From: Nitrospirota bacterium
GTDB taxonomy: Bacteria > Nitrospirota > Thermodesulfovibrionia > Thermodesulfovibrionales > UBA6898
NCBI GenBank assembly: GCA_021814475.1
Contig: JAKAIE010000009.1
Span: 1 to 53,543, forward strand
Length of the DNA stretch: 53,543 nucleotides
Direction of reading: 5' to 3'
Shown in pieces: positions 39,079 through 48,143 of this stretch; position 1 is the stretch's first letter, and every line of letters starts with the position of its first letter. The notes under the pieces were generated by a model. It was not told where the DNA came from. It searched no databases and saw only the letters and a list, made by a program, of their open reading frames with translations. Position numbers and translations under genes: made by a program.

Positions 39079-40740
39079 ATGGCAACCAGACACATGATTC
39101 CGGCAACCCCCTGGAGGGCGTATATCGAAGGAGGTTTCTATGCCAATTCGGTAAGAAAAACGACGATGGCAGAGCTTTACACGCTTGCGATCAAACAGCC
39201 GGAGGTGGTTGTCACCTCTCACCCGATGCATAAGCCCGAGCAGTTCAAGCTGCCGAAAGACGCGATGGTCCTGATCTCGAACGACGGCGGCATCGTCGGC
39301 CGCACCGCGCGTGCGAGGCGTCTTGTTCGCGAGATGGACAAGGACAAGGACAAGTATCTCGGTCTTTTGGGCGAGGCGCTCTATAATTTCAACAGGCGGC
39401 CCGGCCTCTGGCTCGAAGGCGTCGTCGGCCTTCATCCTGACTTCATGGTCAAGGCGCACCTCCTCAGCCCCGAGACAGACGCAAAGAACATGCTCGACTG
39501 GGGTATCAACTTTTCTCCCTGGATGAAGCCCTGGTCCGATCTCTATAAGAAATCACGCCAGCTCGAGGAGCCGGATATCCTCGTCTTTGCTGACCCTGAG
39601 TGGTCGAATTCGAACTTTCCGAATGGTCTCGTCATCATCGATGAGGCACAGAACTGTATCGCGATCCTCGGCCTCAGGTATTTCGGCGAACGCAAGAAGG
39701 GGACCCTCACCCTTGCCTGGACGATGGGTGTGAGACAGAATATGGTCGCCTGCCACGGTGGTATAAAGAAGATCGGAGACAAGCAGCCTGTCGCCTTCTT
39801 CGGCCTTTCCGGGTCAGGCAAGTCGTCTCTGACGAACAGCCACGACCACGGTGGCACGCTGAAGAAGTCCGAGAAGGTGACCGTCGTCCATGACGACGCC
39901 TTCCTGATCGACCTCGAACATAACTTTACGATCGCCCTGGAACCGAGCCTTTTTGACAAGACGGATGCGGTCGCATTCAACGACCCTGTCATCAAGTATT
40001 TCTACTCGGCCCAGAATGTCGGCACCACAATGCTCCCTGACGGCAAAAGGATGATGGTCTGCGAAGACATCAGGAACGACAACGGCAGGTGTCTGAAGTC
40101 AAGAGACATGTTCAATCATAAAGACCACTGCGAGAGACCCGGCAAGGTCGTCTGGCTCCAGAAGGACACCAGCCTCCCGCCTATCTGCAGGGTGAAGAAC
40201 GTTGCCCTCGCGGTTGCGATGGGTGCATCCCTGAGCACACTCCGTGCAAAGGGCGTCGAGAACGTTGACGCCAAGGAGCTCGAAAAGCTCGTGATCGAAC
40301 CGTTTGCGAACCCTTTCAGGGTCCATCCCCTGACAGTAGACTGCGGGCAGTTTCTGAAGCTCTTCAAGCTCGGCACGGAATGCTACATCATGAATACCCA
40401 TGCCTTCGGCATGCCTTCGAATCTCGTCGACATACCGAAGGAGATCTCACTGAAGATTGTGACCGAGCTGAACAGGGGCGCGATCGAATGGAAGGAGTGG
40501 AGGGCCTTTTCCGGGCTGGAACTTCCGAAAAACGGGAACGAACTCTTCGGGCCAGACTACGACAGGAAGTACAAGCCGACTAGGGTATCGGAGTACCTGA
40601 AGTTCATGCGCGACAGGATGCAGGACAGGATCACCTTCCTCTCGAACAAGAGGGATCTCGAAGGAGATATGGAAAACACCTTTATCGATCCCCTTGTTGT
40701 GGCGAGAAAGGTGATTGACGAGATCCTGAACCCCATCTAG
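39079..40740 (+). CDS. Phosphoenolpyruvate carboxykinase (ATP type, divergent)
   Basis: 553 residues. The central part has a P-loop FFGLSGSGKSSLTNS near 245-259, then VTVVHDDAFLIDLE and a metal-binding stretch like those of ATP-type PckA, and RRLVREMD/MGVRQNM substrate-loop elements. It interconverts oxaloacetate and PEP in gluconeogenesis. The motifs differ from E. coli PckA, so I call the family but leave the symbol empty. It is a single gene with its own promoter, followed by the M50 protease 29 bp later. Confidence 0.78.
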   Translation: MATRHMIPATPWRAYIEGGFYANSVRKTTMAELYTLAIKQPEVVVTSHPMHKPEQFKLPKDAMVLISNDGGIVGRTARARRLVREMDKDKDKYLGLLGEALYNFNRRPGLWLEGVVGLHPDFMVKAHLLSPETDAKNMLDWGINFSPWMKPWSDLYKKSRQLEEPDILVFADPEWSNSNFPNGLVIIDEAQNCIAILGLRYFGERKKGTLTLAWTMGVRQNMVACHGGIKKIGDKQPVAFFGLSGSGKSSLTNSHDHGGTLKKSEKVTVVHDDAFLIDLEHNFTIALEPSLFDKTDAVAFNDPVIKYFYSAQNVGTTMLPDGKRMMVCEDIRNDNGRCLKSRDMFNHKDHCERPGKVVWLQKDTSLPPICRVKNVALAVAMGASLSTLRAKGVENVDAKELEKLVIEPFANPFRVHPLTVDCGQFLKLFKLGTECYIMNTHAFGMPSNLVDIPKEISLKIVTELNRGAIEWKEWRAFSGLELPKNGNELFGPDYDRKYKPTRVSEYLKFMRDRMQDRITFLSNKRDLEGDMENTFIDPLVVARKVIDEILNPI

Positions 40741-40769
40741 GGGCTGAAGACCGGGAAGAGGCACTGACT

Positions 40770-41444
40770 ATGGAAGGATTCAATCCGGAGGTGCTCAGGC
40801 GCCTCCTTATCTCCGCGCCGGCGATTCTCATCGCGATCACGTTTCACGAGGTCTCGCACGGTTTTGTCGCGTATAAACTCGGGGATCCCACCGCAAAGTT
40901 CACCGGCCGTCTGACCCTGAACCCGATCGTCCATATCGATCTTTTCGGCACGATCCTCCTGCCTATACTGCTCTATACGATGACCAGCGGACAGTTCGTC
41001 TTCGGTTATGCAAAGCCGGTCCCCATAAACCCGATGAACTTCAAGAACCCCCGGAAGGGGATGGCCCTGTCTGCTGCTGCGGGACCGGTCACCAATATCC
41101 TGCTGGCCCTGGCCAGCACGATCATTGCCAAATTTATTCTGGCGCCCCTGGCGACGGTGATGCCTCAGGGGGTCATCGAGACTGTCTTCAGGCCCCTCTT
41201 TTTGATCGCCAGCGCAAGTGTTGTCATCAACGTGGTGCTCGCGGCCTTTAACATGATACCCATACCCCCTCTCGACGGCGGCAGGGTGCTGACCGGACTG
41301 CTGCCCCGGCAACTGGCGATGTCTTTTAGCAGGATAGAGCCATTCGGTTTTATTATTGTCCTCATCCTGATCTATTCAGGTCTGTCAAGCTATGTCATCA
41401 TGCCGGTCATCGATTTCTTTCTGAAGATATTTCAGGCCTTCTGA
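40770..41444 (+). CDS. Site-2 protease family (M50) membrane metalloprotease
   Basis: 224 residues with about five membrane helices. HEVSH near residue 27 (ITFHEVSHGFVAYKLGD) is the zinc HExxH motif, and the third ligand motif is NMIPIPPLDGGRVL near 160. This short form without a PDZ domain is the Rv2869-like/SREBP-protease-fold type found in many bacteria. The substrate is unknown. Confidence 0.9.
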   Translation: MEGFNPEVLRRLLISAPAILIAITFHEVSHGFVAYKLGDPTAKFTGRLTLNPIVHIDLFGTILLPILLYTMTSGQFVFGYAKPVPINPMNFKNPRKGMALSAAAGPVTNILLALASTIIAKFILAPLATVMPQGVIETVFRPLFLIASASVVINVVLAAFNMIPIPPLDGGRVLTGLLPRQLAMSFSRIEPFGFIIVLILIYSGLSSYVIMPVIDFFLKIFQAF

Positions 41445-41515
41445 GCTATCGACCACTGGGTCTGAAGTACTGCTTTTAACGTATTGCCGCAATACCATAT
41501 TTGGTATAATGCTAC

Positions 41516-42187
41516 ATGCACTCCAATTATGAGATATTTCTCAAGCTCCTTCTCGGTACGCTCCTCGGCGGCATCATCGGGTTTGAACGCCAGGCTCACG
41601 GCAGGCCCGCTGGGTTCAGGACGCAGCTGCTGGTCTGTGTCGCCTGTGTGCTGATCATGATGATCTCGGAAAGCTATTACAGCCAGGGGATTGCGAACCC
41701 CTCCAGCGCGAGGATCGATCCGACACGCCTTGCCGCGGGAGCCATGACCGGAGTGGGGTTTCTCGGGGCCGGGGTCATACTCAAGACAGGGGTTTCGATC
41801 CAGGGTCTGACGACTGCCGCCTGCATCTGGATCGTCTCGGCGATAGGACTGGCGATCGGCGCGGGTCAGTATGTTGCCGGAATCGCGGGGTTTGTGATCA
41901 CTTTCTTTTCCCTTTGGGTGCTCCGTATCGTGGAGACCAGGATACCCCGAACGATCTATAAGTATGTAACCCTGGTAACGGATGAAAGGGGAGACGAGGA
42001 AGCTATCTCCTCGCTCTTTGCCCGGAGGGGATTCGAGATCATCAAGATGGACTATGCGGTCAAAATCCCGGAGAAGGAAAAGACGTATACCTTCACGATA
42101 TCCACCAGGGAGGTTGTGGCGATGAATACTGTCATCGACGATGTCACCGGTATTTCCTGGGCGAAGAAGCTGGAGATTTCAAGCTGA
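41516..42187 (+). CDS. MgtC/SapB family membrane protein
   Basis: 223 residues. Starts MHSNYEIFLKLLLGTLLGG, then IGFERQAHGRPAGFRTQLLV, the MgtC signature, four to five helices, GVGFLGAGVILK, and a C-terminal ACT-like soluble domain. Role in magnesium limitation or membrane-potential control is known for the family. A TATAAT box ends 5 bp before the ATG, suggesting a leaderless transcript. It converges with the Nudix gene with a 9-bp overlap. Confidence 0.9.
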   Translation: MHSNYEIFLKLLLGTLLGGIIGFERQAHGRPAGFRTQLLVCVACVLIMMISESYYSQGIANPSSARIDPTRLAAGAMTGVGFLGAGVILKTGVSIQGLTTAACIWIVSAIGLAIGAGQYVAGIAGFVITFFSLWVLRIVETRIPRTIYKYVTLVTDERGDEEAISSLFARRGFEIIKMDYAVKIPEKEKTYTFTISTREVVAMNTVIDDVTGISWAKKLEISS

Positions 42188-42763
42188 TTTCCTGCGGAGA
42201 AAGTCCTTTGCGAACCTGATCATCCCGTGGACCTTCAGGTCAACGTAATTGCCCTCCCGGACCAGACGCGCTGTCTCCTTATCCAGCTGGTCTAACGGGA
42301 CCTTGAGAACCTCCATATTTTCAGCCTCGTCTCTTTGGCCGATCCCGACGAAGGACAAACCCGTGGCAACATAGACATCGAGAATCTCGGACGACAATCC
42401 AGAGGAGGCCGGACCCGAAATCAGAAATGCCATCTCCTTCGCTGCATATCCGGTCTCTTCGATCAGTTCGCGCCTGGCCGTCGCCTCAGGCAACTCGCCT
42501 ATGTCGATCAGGCCGGCGGGAAGTTCGATCACATGACGATCGACCGGTGGCCGGTACTGCCTGATCAGGATAACCGCCCCGTCATCGGTAAAAGGCACGA
42601 TAGCGACCACACCGCTGCAGCCGACCCTCTCTATGGTCTCCCAGTTCCTGAGTCTCTGTCCCGCCCCGGGGCCCGCCTCTTCGTCCCTCCCGTCGACATA
42701 CTCGATAAGGAGGCTTCGGAGGTAATGCCCTTCCCATAGAGTCTTCCGGCTGATCACCTTCAC
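42179..42763 (-). CDS. Nudix hydrolase, ADP-ribose pyrophosphatase type
   Basis: 194 residues. The Nudix box GELPEATARRELIEETGY is intact (G-x5-E-x7-REUxEExG; the first Gly lies just before, in GLIDIG). YRPPVDRHVIELPAG precedes it, as in ADP-ribose pyrophosphatases. The start is GTG behind GGGAGGGG, 11 bp after the CbiO gene stop. It likely cleaves ADP-ribose or related nucleotide sugars. Confidence 0.9.
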   Translation of the reverse strand: MKVISRKTLWEGHYLRSLLIEYVDGRDEEAGPGAGQRLRNWETIERVGCSGVVAIVPFTDDGAVILIRQYRPPVDRHVIELPAGLIDIGELPEATARRELIEETGYAAKEMAFLISGPASSGLSSEILDVYVATGLSFVGIGQRDEAENMEVLKVPLDQLDKETARLVREGNYVDLKVHGMIRFAKDFLRRKSA

Positions 42764-42774
42764 AGAGCCCCTCC

Positions 42775-42975
42775 CTACCTGCAGGCCTCGGCGGCCCGCC
42801 TGAAGAGCTCATTCATCCCTTCAGTCCTGTCGGCGATCTCCCTGAGAATTGAGGCGAGTTCAGGTCTGCCTGCGGAATCTGCCTTCTTCGACCACTCCTG
42901 ATACGACTGTGCATGCTCGACATTGTGCTCGATCCAGTGGTCGATCAGGTGATGCAATTTTTCGATATCGTTCAT
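42775..42975 (-). CDS. Possible internal start: small His/Glu-rich helical protein
   Basis: The last 66 codons of the CbiO frame start with ATG at 42975 preceded by AGGAGG 6 bp upstream, a textbook RBS inside a coding region. The encoded piece is helical, rich in His and Glu (HHLIDHWIEHNVEHAQSY) and could chelate metal ions. It may be made alone as well as fused to CbiO. This is an alternative product, not a separate gene. Confidence 0.45.
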   Translation of the reverse strand: MNDIEKLHHLIDHWIEHNVEHAQSYQEWSKKADSAGRPELASILREIADRTEGMNELFRRAAEACR

Positions 42976-43731
42976 TGTTCCTCCTGGTTTTCCGGGTCTG
43001 CGTCCCTGCATCGACAGGGGCAGCTCGAGATGGTTTTCTTCAAGCAGGTCCCGGTCGGACAAGATCACTGCAGCAGGACCGTCCGCCGTTACTCTCCCGT
43101 TTTTTATTACGATGCACCGCTCGCAGACATCAAGGATAAGGTCGAGGTCGTGAGAGGCGATGATCTTGGTATGCTCGAAATCATTCAGAAGCCCGATGAG
43201 ATAGCGGCGGGCCCGGGGGTCGAGGCTCGAGGCGGGCTCATCCATGACAAGTATGTCCGGTCGCATCGCGATGACCGCAGCGATCGCCACGGCGCTCTTT
43301 TCGCCTCCGGAGAGGTGATGCGGAGGCTTGTCCCTCAAGGCCAGTCCGCCGACTGTCCGGAGTGCTTCCTCCACGCGTCCGGCCGCCACCTCAGGGCTCA
43401 GGCCGAGATTCAGAGGTCCGAACGCAACGTCGTCGTAGACGGTCGGCATGAACAGCTGGTCGTCCGGGTTCTGGAATATGAGTCCTACTTTTTTCCTGAT
43501 CTCCTGGCGGGTCTCCCGGTTCAGCGGGAAATCTCCGACAGTGATTCCGCCGCTCTGGGGCAGCAGGTACCCGTTGGTATGCATCAGAAATGTCGATTTC
43601 CCCGAGCCGTTGGCTCCTACGATCCCTACCGATTCGCCGTGGGTGATCTTCAGTGTGAGCCCGTTCAGCGCTGCGGTGCCGTCGGGATAGCTATAATAGA
43701 CATCCCGGAACTCGACAATATGGTGGCTCAT
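42775..43731 (-). CDS. cbiO: CbiO-type ABC ATPase with a fused C-terminal helical domain
   Basis: 318 residues. Walker A GANGSGKST, signature HLSGGEKS, Walker B ILVMDEPASSLDP: the energising ATPase of an ECF nickel/cobalt importer. It normally ends near 250. Here residues ~253-318 (MNDIEKLHHLIDHWIEHN...) are a His/Glu-rich helical domain that elsewhere exists as a separate small protein next to Ni/Co transporters. The fusion is in frame, yet an RBS (AGGAGG) and ATG remain at 42975, so both long and short products may be made. Order cbiM-cbiQ-cbiO is standard. Confidence 0.88.
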   Translation of the reverse strand: MSHHIVEFRDVYYSYPDGTAALNGLTLKITHGESVGIVGANGSGKSTFLMHTNGYLLPQSGGITVGDFPLNRETRQEIRKKVGLIFQNPDDQLFMPTVYDDVAFGPLNLGLSPEVAAGRVEEALRTVGGLALRDKPPHHLSGGEKSAVAIAAVIAMRPDILVMDEPASSLDPRARRYLIGLLNDFEHTKIIASHDLDLILDVCERCIVIKNGRVTADGPAAVILSDRDLLEENHLELPLSMQGRRPGKPGGTMNDIEKLHHLIDHWIEHNVEHAQSYQEWSKKADSAGRPELASILREIADRTEGMNELFRRAAEACR

Positions 43732-43738
43732 CGCTCCC

Positions 43739-44548
43739 TCAGAAGAGCCCCGAAGAAAACCTGCCGGCTGCGCCTGCGATGTTCAATATCCTGAAGAGAC
43801 AGAGGAGGATGACTGTCACGGCGAGGAATATGGTATCAGCGGCCCTGAAATCAAAGGGGCGTATGGCATGGAGCCTGCCCCTGAAACCCCGTGACAACAT
43901 GGCCTGGTAGATCTTCTCCGCCCGCTCGACGGTCCTCAGGAAGAGCGTCCCGACAAGGCTGGTGAACGGCATGATCCCATGCCCTTTCCTGCCGAAGGAC
44001 CTCATATCCCTTGCGCGCACAACCCTCATCACCTCCTCCGTCAGTACGAAGAGGTAGCGGTAGAGAAAAAGGAGCTGAGACACGAATATCCCGGGCATCC
44101 CCAGTTTCTGCATGGCACTGCATATCCCCGGGAAAGATGTTGTGGCGATGAGCAGCAGCGCTGAGGTGATCGTCAGGAAGAACTTCAGCATGATCGAAAA
44201 AAACGATACCCATCCGCCTGAAACGGAAAGGCCGAAGGCAGAGTATAATATCTGCCTGTCCAGGAGGGGATTGAAGATCCCTACGAATGCGGCAAAGGAC
44301 GATACGAAGAGCACCTTCTTCAGTATGAACGCGACAGGGATATCACCGAGGGAAAATACGAGCACAGGGTAGAGAAAGAAAGGCAGCAGACCGGCAATCT
44401 CGTATTTCGGAAACGAAACGACCGTAATGATAAACAATATTGTGGCGATTAGTTTTGCCCGTGGATCCAGCCTGTGCACGAACGTGTCCCTGTAGGACAG
44501 CGTATCGAGATACCCGAGATTGAAATATGCCTTATCGAACGTGATCAT
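43739..44548 (-). CDS. cbiQ: CbiQ-type ECF transmembrane protein
   Basis: 269 residues, multi-pass. Coupling-helix motifs of ECF T components are visible: VRARDMRSFGRKG and MLSRGFRGRLH, the two Ala/Ser-Arg-Gly-type motifs that touch the ATPase. HRLDPRAKLI near the N-terminus is typical. It lies between the NikMN and CbiO genes. Confidence 0.93.
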   Translation of the reverse strand: MITFDKAYFNLGYLDTLSYRDTFVHRLDPRAKLIATILFIITVVSFPKYEIAGLLPFFLYPVLVFSLGDIPVAFILKKVLFVSSFAAFVGIFNPLLDRQILYSAFGLSVSGGWVSFFSIMLKFFLTITSALLLIATTSFPGICSAMQKLGMPGIFVSQLLFLYRYLFVLTEEVMRVVRARDMRSFGRKGHGIMPFTSLVGTLFLRTVERAEKIYQAMLSRGFRGRLHAIRPFDFRAADTIFLAVTVILLCLFRILNIAGAAGRFSSGLF

Positions 44549-44625
44549 ACCTGCCCGCCGGAATTTTAATAGTATACAGCCTCAATGATTTCCATTCCCA
44601 TCGACCAGGACCGAAAATGGCGTAG

Positions 44626-45669
44626 TCATGCAGTTCTCCCTATTTTTCTGCGAAACACCCGTATCAGGACGCCGATCAGCAGAACCGCGGCCAAGACCAT
44701 TGCTGAGCCAACGATCCCCGACACTGATGTCCCTGTATCCGGGGCGGGCCAGGACGGCGAACCCTTATCTCCCTCAACGCCAGACCTCCTGAAAGTGTAG
44801 TCAGGGAGAAAAGCGGTCTTTTCCTGGATGGACTTCAGGGCAGGGGCCAGGCCATGCTCAGCCTCCGGAAGCTCCGGTTTGCCGAAGACCTTTTCGATAG
44901 ACCATTCAAGACCGTCCGGATTCTTCGAGGCGAACCAGGAGAGCATCCCTCCGGTCATGGCCGCAATGATCAGCAACCCGATAAAGACCTTCCTGAGCGA
45001 GACTTCGGCCGAAAGAGGCCGCGCTGACGCCGTGCTGTCTATTATCTCGGGCCGTGCGGATCTGACAAAATTGATTACCCCTGCCGTCACAAACCCTTCG
45101 ACAAGGCCGATGGCGAGATGAACAGGTTGCATCAGCAGGACAAATGTGCCGAAGGGCAGCTCGCTCCGGCCAGACAGCAGCGTCTCTATGACCACGGAAA
45201 AGGCGCCCAGCTGCAGCGCAACGACGCCGCTGATCATCGAGCCGACGACGATCCTTTTAGGACCGCTGTCAGCCTTCACTACAGACTTATAAATGAGCGG
45301 ATAGGCGATGAAGCAGGGGTAGACCCCGAGGTTCCAGATATTACAACCGAGGGCGAGAAGGCCGCCATCTGCAAAAAAGAACGCCTGTACGGTAAGCACC
45401 GAGGCCATCACAATAAAGGCGGCATAGGGGCCCAGGATGACCGCAAGGATTATCCCCCCCCCAAGATGGCCGCTTGAGCCGGTCCCTGGTATCGTGAAGT
45501 TGATCATCTGCGCTGCGAAGATGAACGCCCCGAGCACGCCCATCAGAGGAACCATCTTTTCATCCATCGATTCCTTCAGCTTTTTCGCGCAGTACGCCAT
45601 GGTCCCCAATGTCCCCGCCCAGAAGGTTGCCCCGACTGCAGGTGAAAGCAGCGCGTCTGCCATATGCAT
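44626..45669 (-). CDS. cbiM: NikMN-type nickel/cobalt substrate-binding membrane protein
   Basis: 347 residues. It begins MHMADALLS, the N-terminal Met-His metal-binding stretch of CbiM/NikM, with GSSGHLGGG and several helices. The C-terminal ~120 residues hold a helix and PDGLE motif (SKNPDGLEWSIEKV), the CbiN/NikN-like domain, so M and N are fused. It takes up Ni2+ or Co2+; the metal cannot be told from sequence. Probably co-transcribed with cbiQ and cbiO. Confidence 0.92.
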   Translation of the reverse strand: MHMADALLSPAVGATFWAGTLGTMAYCAKKLKESMDEKMVPLMGVLGAFIFAAQMINFTIPGTGSSGHLGGGIILAVILGPYAAFIVMASVLTVQAFFFADGGLLALGCNIWNLGVYPCFIAYPLIYKSVVKADSGPKRIVVGSMISGVVALQLGAFSVVIETLLSGRSELPFGTFVLLMQPVHLAIGLVEGFVTAGVINFVRSARPEIIDSTASARPLSAEVSLRKVFIGLLIIAAMTGGMLSWFASKNPDGLEWSIEKVFGKPELPEAEHGLAPALKSIQEKTAFLPDYTFRRSGVEGDKGSPSWPAPDTGTSVSGIVGSAMVLAAVLLIGVLIRVFRRKIGRTA

Positions 45670-45681
45670 GATTATTCCCCC

Positions 45682-46458
45682 CTAGAAGCGCCAGGTTATG
45701 CCGGAAAGGATAGCGAAATCCGCTCCGAACCTGTGCAGCTCGCTCTTAATGCCAGCATCAATATCGAAATTTTCCGAAACAGAGTAGATAACCCCTCCCA
45801 GGAGAAAGGAGGCGGTCTCCTGCCTGTCCCTTGCCGTGTCTCTTTCGATCCCGATATTCCCGACTATCTTCAGGTCTTTTACCGCCTCCACCGCGGTGGC
45901 AAGGGAGACATGCCAGATATCCCTTCTGTCGTTCTGCCTGTTTTCGTTTCTTATATACCCGAGGTTGATATGGAACGCCCAGGGCTTAATCTCCTGAGTG
46001 CCTATCAGGAAGAGATGATAGGTTGTCCTGCCTGTGCCGAGACCCGTATCGTCGTCCCCTGTGGGCAGGGTGATGCCGGGCTTCAATGCCAGACTGAACC
46101 CCTCTTTTTCATAGAATCGCCACTTTGCCTCAAGGGCGATATCCGATATGCCACTGTCGGTGAATGCCTGGCCGGCCTCGGTCCTGACATGCAGATACGG
46201 AACGGCCAGGACGATGTCCACGGGGTCGGATAGACCGTAGGAAAGGATTGCCCCGAGTTGGGTTGTCTTTGTGACGACCCCATCATCCTTGTCACGGCCA
46301 TATTCCCCATTGACCTCGAGCTGGAACTTTCCCTTCCCCTGTGTGCCGGTGTCGTCGGTGATAAGTGGATGCGCGGCTTGCGCTGTAGTGACAAGGACCA
46401 TGTTAAAGAATGCGGCAAGGGTGATGACCATGAATCTTCCTAACCGTTTTTTCGTCAT
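45682..46458 (-). CDS. Outer-membrane beta-barrel protein (transporter/MetA-pathway family)
   Basis: 258 residues from the ATG at 46458 (RBS AGGAGA); the longer frame lacks similarity. Signal peptide FMVITLAAFFNMVLVTTAQA, then mature AHPLITDDTGTQGKGK, with alternating strands and a terminal aromatic residue (WRF) as in outer-membrane barrels. This matches the phenol-degradation MetA-like transporter family. It sits directly upstream of cbiM (12 bp), so it may pass metal ions across the outer membrane. Confidence 0.78.
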   Translation of the reverse strand: MTKKRLGRFMVITLAAFFNMVLVTTAQAAHPLITDDTGTQGKGKFQLEVNGEYGRDKDDGVVTKTTQLGAILSYGLSDPVDIVLAVPYLHVRTEAGQAFTDSGISDIALEAKWRFYEKEGFSLALKPGITLPTGDDDTGLGTGRTTYHLFLIGTQEIKPWAFHINLGYIRNENRQNDRRDIWHVSLATAVEAVKDLKIVGNIGIERDTARDRQETASFLLGGVIYSVSENFDIDAGIKSELHRFGADFAILSGITWRF

Positions 46459-46479
46459 ACGCAGAATCTCCTGTTTCAG

Positions 46480-46504
46480 AAAATAAAAAAAGCCGCAAAG
46501 GCTT
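46480..46504 (-). terminator. Intrinsic terminator downstream of msrB
   Basis: On the minus strand AAGCC-TTTGC-GGCTT is followed by TTTTTATTTT. A similar hairpin without T-run, AAGCC-ACGAA-GGCTT, lies just upstream, and the two could form alternative pairings. It separates msrB from the metal-uptake genes. Confidence 0.6.
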
Positions 46505-46609
46505 CTTGACGGATTACTATCCTTAAGAAAAGCCTTCGTGGCTTCGTGTTTGTACCTCCATGCTACCACAGCCACAGGAGATCATGCAAGATTAATTTAC
46601 CGGGTTAAT

Positions 46610-47191
46610 TTACCGGGTGAAGAGCTTCAGATATTCCCCGTATCCCTCCTTCTCAAGATCCTCCTTCGGGATAAATCTGAGCGCCGCCGAATTCATGCAG
46701 TACCTCCTGCCGGTTGGCGGCGGGCCGTCGTCGAAGACATGCCCGAGATGAGAGTTGCTGCTCCTGCTGCGGACCTCTGTCCTGGTCACGAAGAAACTCC
46801 GGTCCGTTTTCTCGACAACGTTTTCATGTGTGAGGGGCTTCAAAAAACTGGGCCAGCCGGTTCCGGAGTCGTATTTGTCGCGTGAACTGAAGAGCGGTTC
46901 TCCGGAGACAACATCGACATAGATGCCCTCTTTCTTATTGTTCCAGTATTCATTATGAAAAGCCTGTTCCGTCCCGTTCTCCTGCGTCACCTTGTACTGG
47001 ATCGGGGAAAGCCTCTTCCGCAGCTCCCGTTCCGGGGGTTTTGCGTACTTGTTTGCCGCAGTCTCCGCACCACAGATGTCCGCTGTTTTCTGCATCTCCC
47101 TGTCCGGTCCTTTCGTCCTGAGCTCCGCCGCGCGAGCGACCGCAGACCCTGCGATCACCATCACCGCTGTTATGAACAGTATCCTCTTCAT
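46610..47191 (-). CDS. msrB: Exported methionine-R-sulfoxide reductase MsrB, zinc-less form
   Basis: 193 residues from the ATG at 47191, with a signal peptide ([18 protein letters not shown]), so it acts in the periplasm. The MsrB core shows [26 protein letters not shown] and the catalytic RYCMNSAAL. The two CxxC pairs that hold zinc in many MsrBs are replaced ([10 protein letters not shown] and [10 protein letters not shown]). It repairs oxidised methionine. Two upstream ATGs in frame are less likely starts. Confidence 0.9.
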   Translation of the reverse strand: MKRILFITAVMVIAGSAVARAAELRTKGPDREMQKTADICGAETAANKYAKPPERELRKRLSPIQYKVTQENGTEQAFHNEYWNNKKEGIYVDVVSGEPLFSSRDKYDSGTGWPSFLKPLTHENVVEKTDRSFFVTRTEVRSRSSNSHLGHVFDDGPPPTGRRYCMNSAALRFIPKEDLEKEGYGEYLKLFTR

Positions 47192-47336
47192 GATCATACT
47201 GTACCGCGGGTTCATGAAGAAACTGTGAAAAAGCTGCGTCGCCTGCATAGGATTCGCCGTGCTGGTGGAGATCATAAACCGTTTCGTCCGCATTTCCGTC
47301 AGGCTAGAGGCAGTCCGGTAGCCCGGCCCGAGGCCA

Positions 47337-48140
47337 TCAGCTTACGGTCTCCGCGCTGTAGCGGGCGATGAGCCCCGTCCTGACGGCGCGCCGGTACATT
47401 CGAATAAAAAACCAGCATGCACAAAGGATATAGATTGAGGCAAGACAGCCGCTCAGGAGCAGTGCAGACCCCGAGGCAGGCCCGCCGGAAATGATTCCGC
47501 GCATGCCCTCGAAGACATAGGACGGGGGTAGGAGAAGAGCAAGATGCCGCATCCACGGCGGGAGGGTCGAAAGAGGGTAGAAGACTCCCGCAAACGGGGC
47601 GATGAGGGCTGGTATCGGCCATATGAACCATTCGGCGGCGGGTCCCAGGCGGAGCACCACCCCGCTTCCGAAGATGCCGAGGGCGATGCCGAAGAGGAAG
47701 AGAACGGCGAGAAACGGGACGAGCATCAGCCCGTATGCAAAGAAGGAGAGACCGAAAAACGATGTTGCCAGGACGAGCATCACGACGAGCCCTAACGAAC
47801 TCGTTGCGATGCTGGTGAGAACGAGCCCCCCGATATATTCCAGAACCGACAGCGGCGTGGCGAAGATATTAAGAAAATTACGCGTCCAGACGTCTTCGAA
47901 AAAGGCGATCGTGATACCCTGCATTATACGCACCAGGAAGTCCCAGAGGAGGACCGCACCGAGGAGCAGGGGTATGAAGTTGAAACCGGACGGGAAGACC
48001 CGATTGAGATATTTAGCGATAAACCCCCATAAAACCATATCAACGGCCACCCAGGCGAAGAGAGGGACCACACGGGACATACTGCCGCGCATGAGATAGA
48101 ACTGCCGGAGCACTATCGCCGTGATGCGGGTGCATGACAT
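47337..48140 (-). CDS. ABC-2 type exporter permease
   Basis: 267 residues, about six membrane helices. The ABC-2 pattern is seen in the segment [19 protein letters not shown] and the C-terminal [26 protein letters not shown] (split: [26 protein letters not shown]), the typical P-x-x-Y-x-x-E-x-x-R motif. It pairs with the ATPase 3 bp upstream. The cargo is unknown. Confidence 0.9.
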   Translation of the reverse strand: MSCTRITAIVLRQFYLMRGSMSRVVPLFAWVAVDMVLWGFIAKYLNRVFPSGFNFIPLLLGAVLLWDFLVRIMQGITIAFFEDVWTRNFLNIFATPLSVLEYIGGLVLTSIATSSLGLVVMLVLATSFFGLSFFAYGLMLVPFLAVLFLFGIALGIFGSGVVLRLGPAAEWFIWPIPALIAPFAGVFYPLSTLPPWMRHLALLLPPSYVFEGMRGIISGGPASGSALLLSGCLASIYILCACWFFIRMYRRAVRTGLIARYSAETVS

Positions 48141-48143
48141 GAC

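Noticed and set aside
46510-46562. Short leader peptide (MEVQTRSHEGFS) before the outer-membrane protein gene
   Set aside because: It reads through the hairpin and a common repeat-like motif; no RBS and no regulatory codon run.
46596-46622. Tandem repeat of CCCGGTAAATTAA at the end of msrB
   Set aside because: Only two copies; no sign of function beyond a local duplication at the stop codon.
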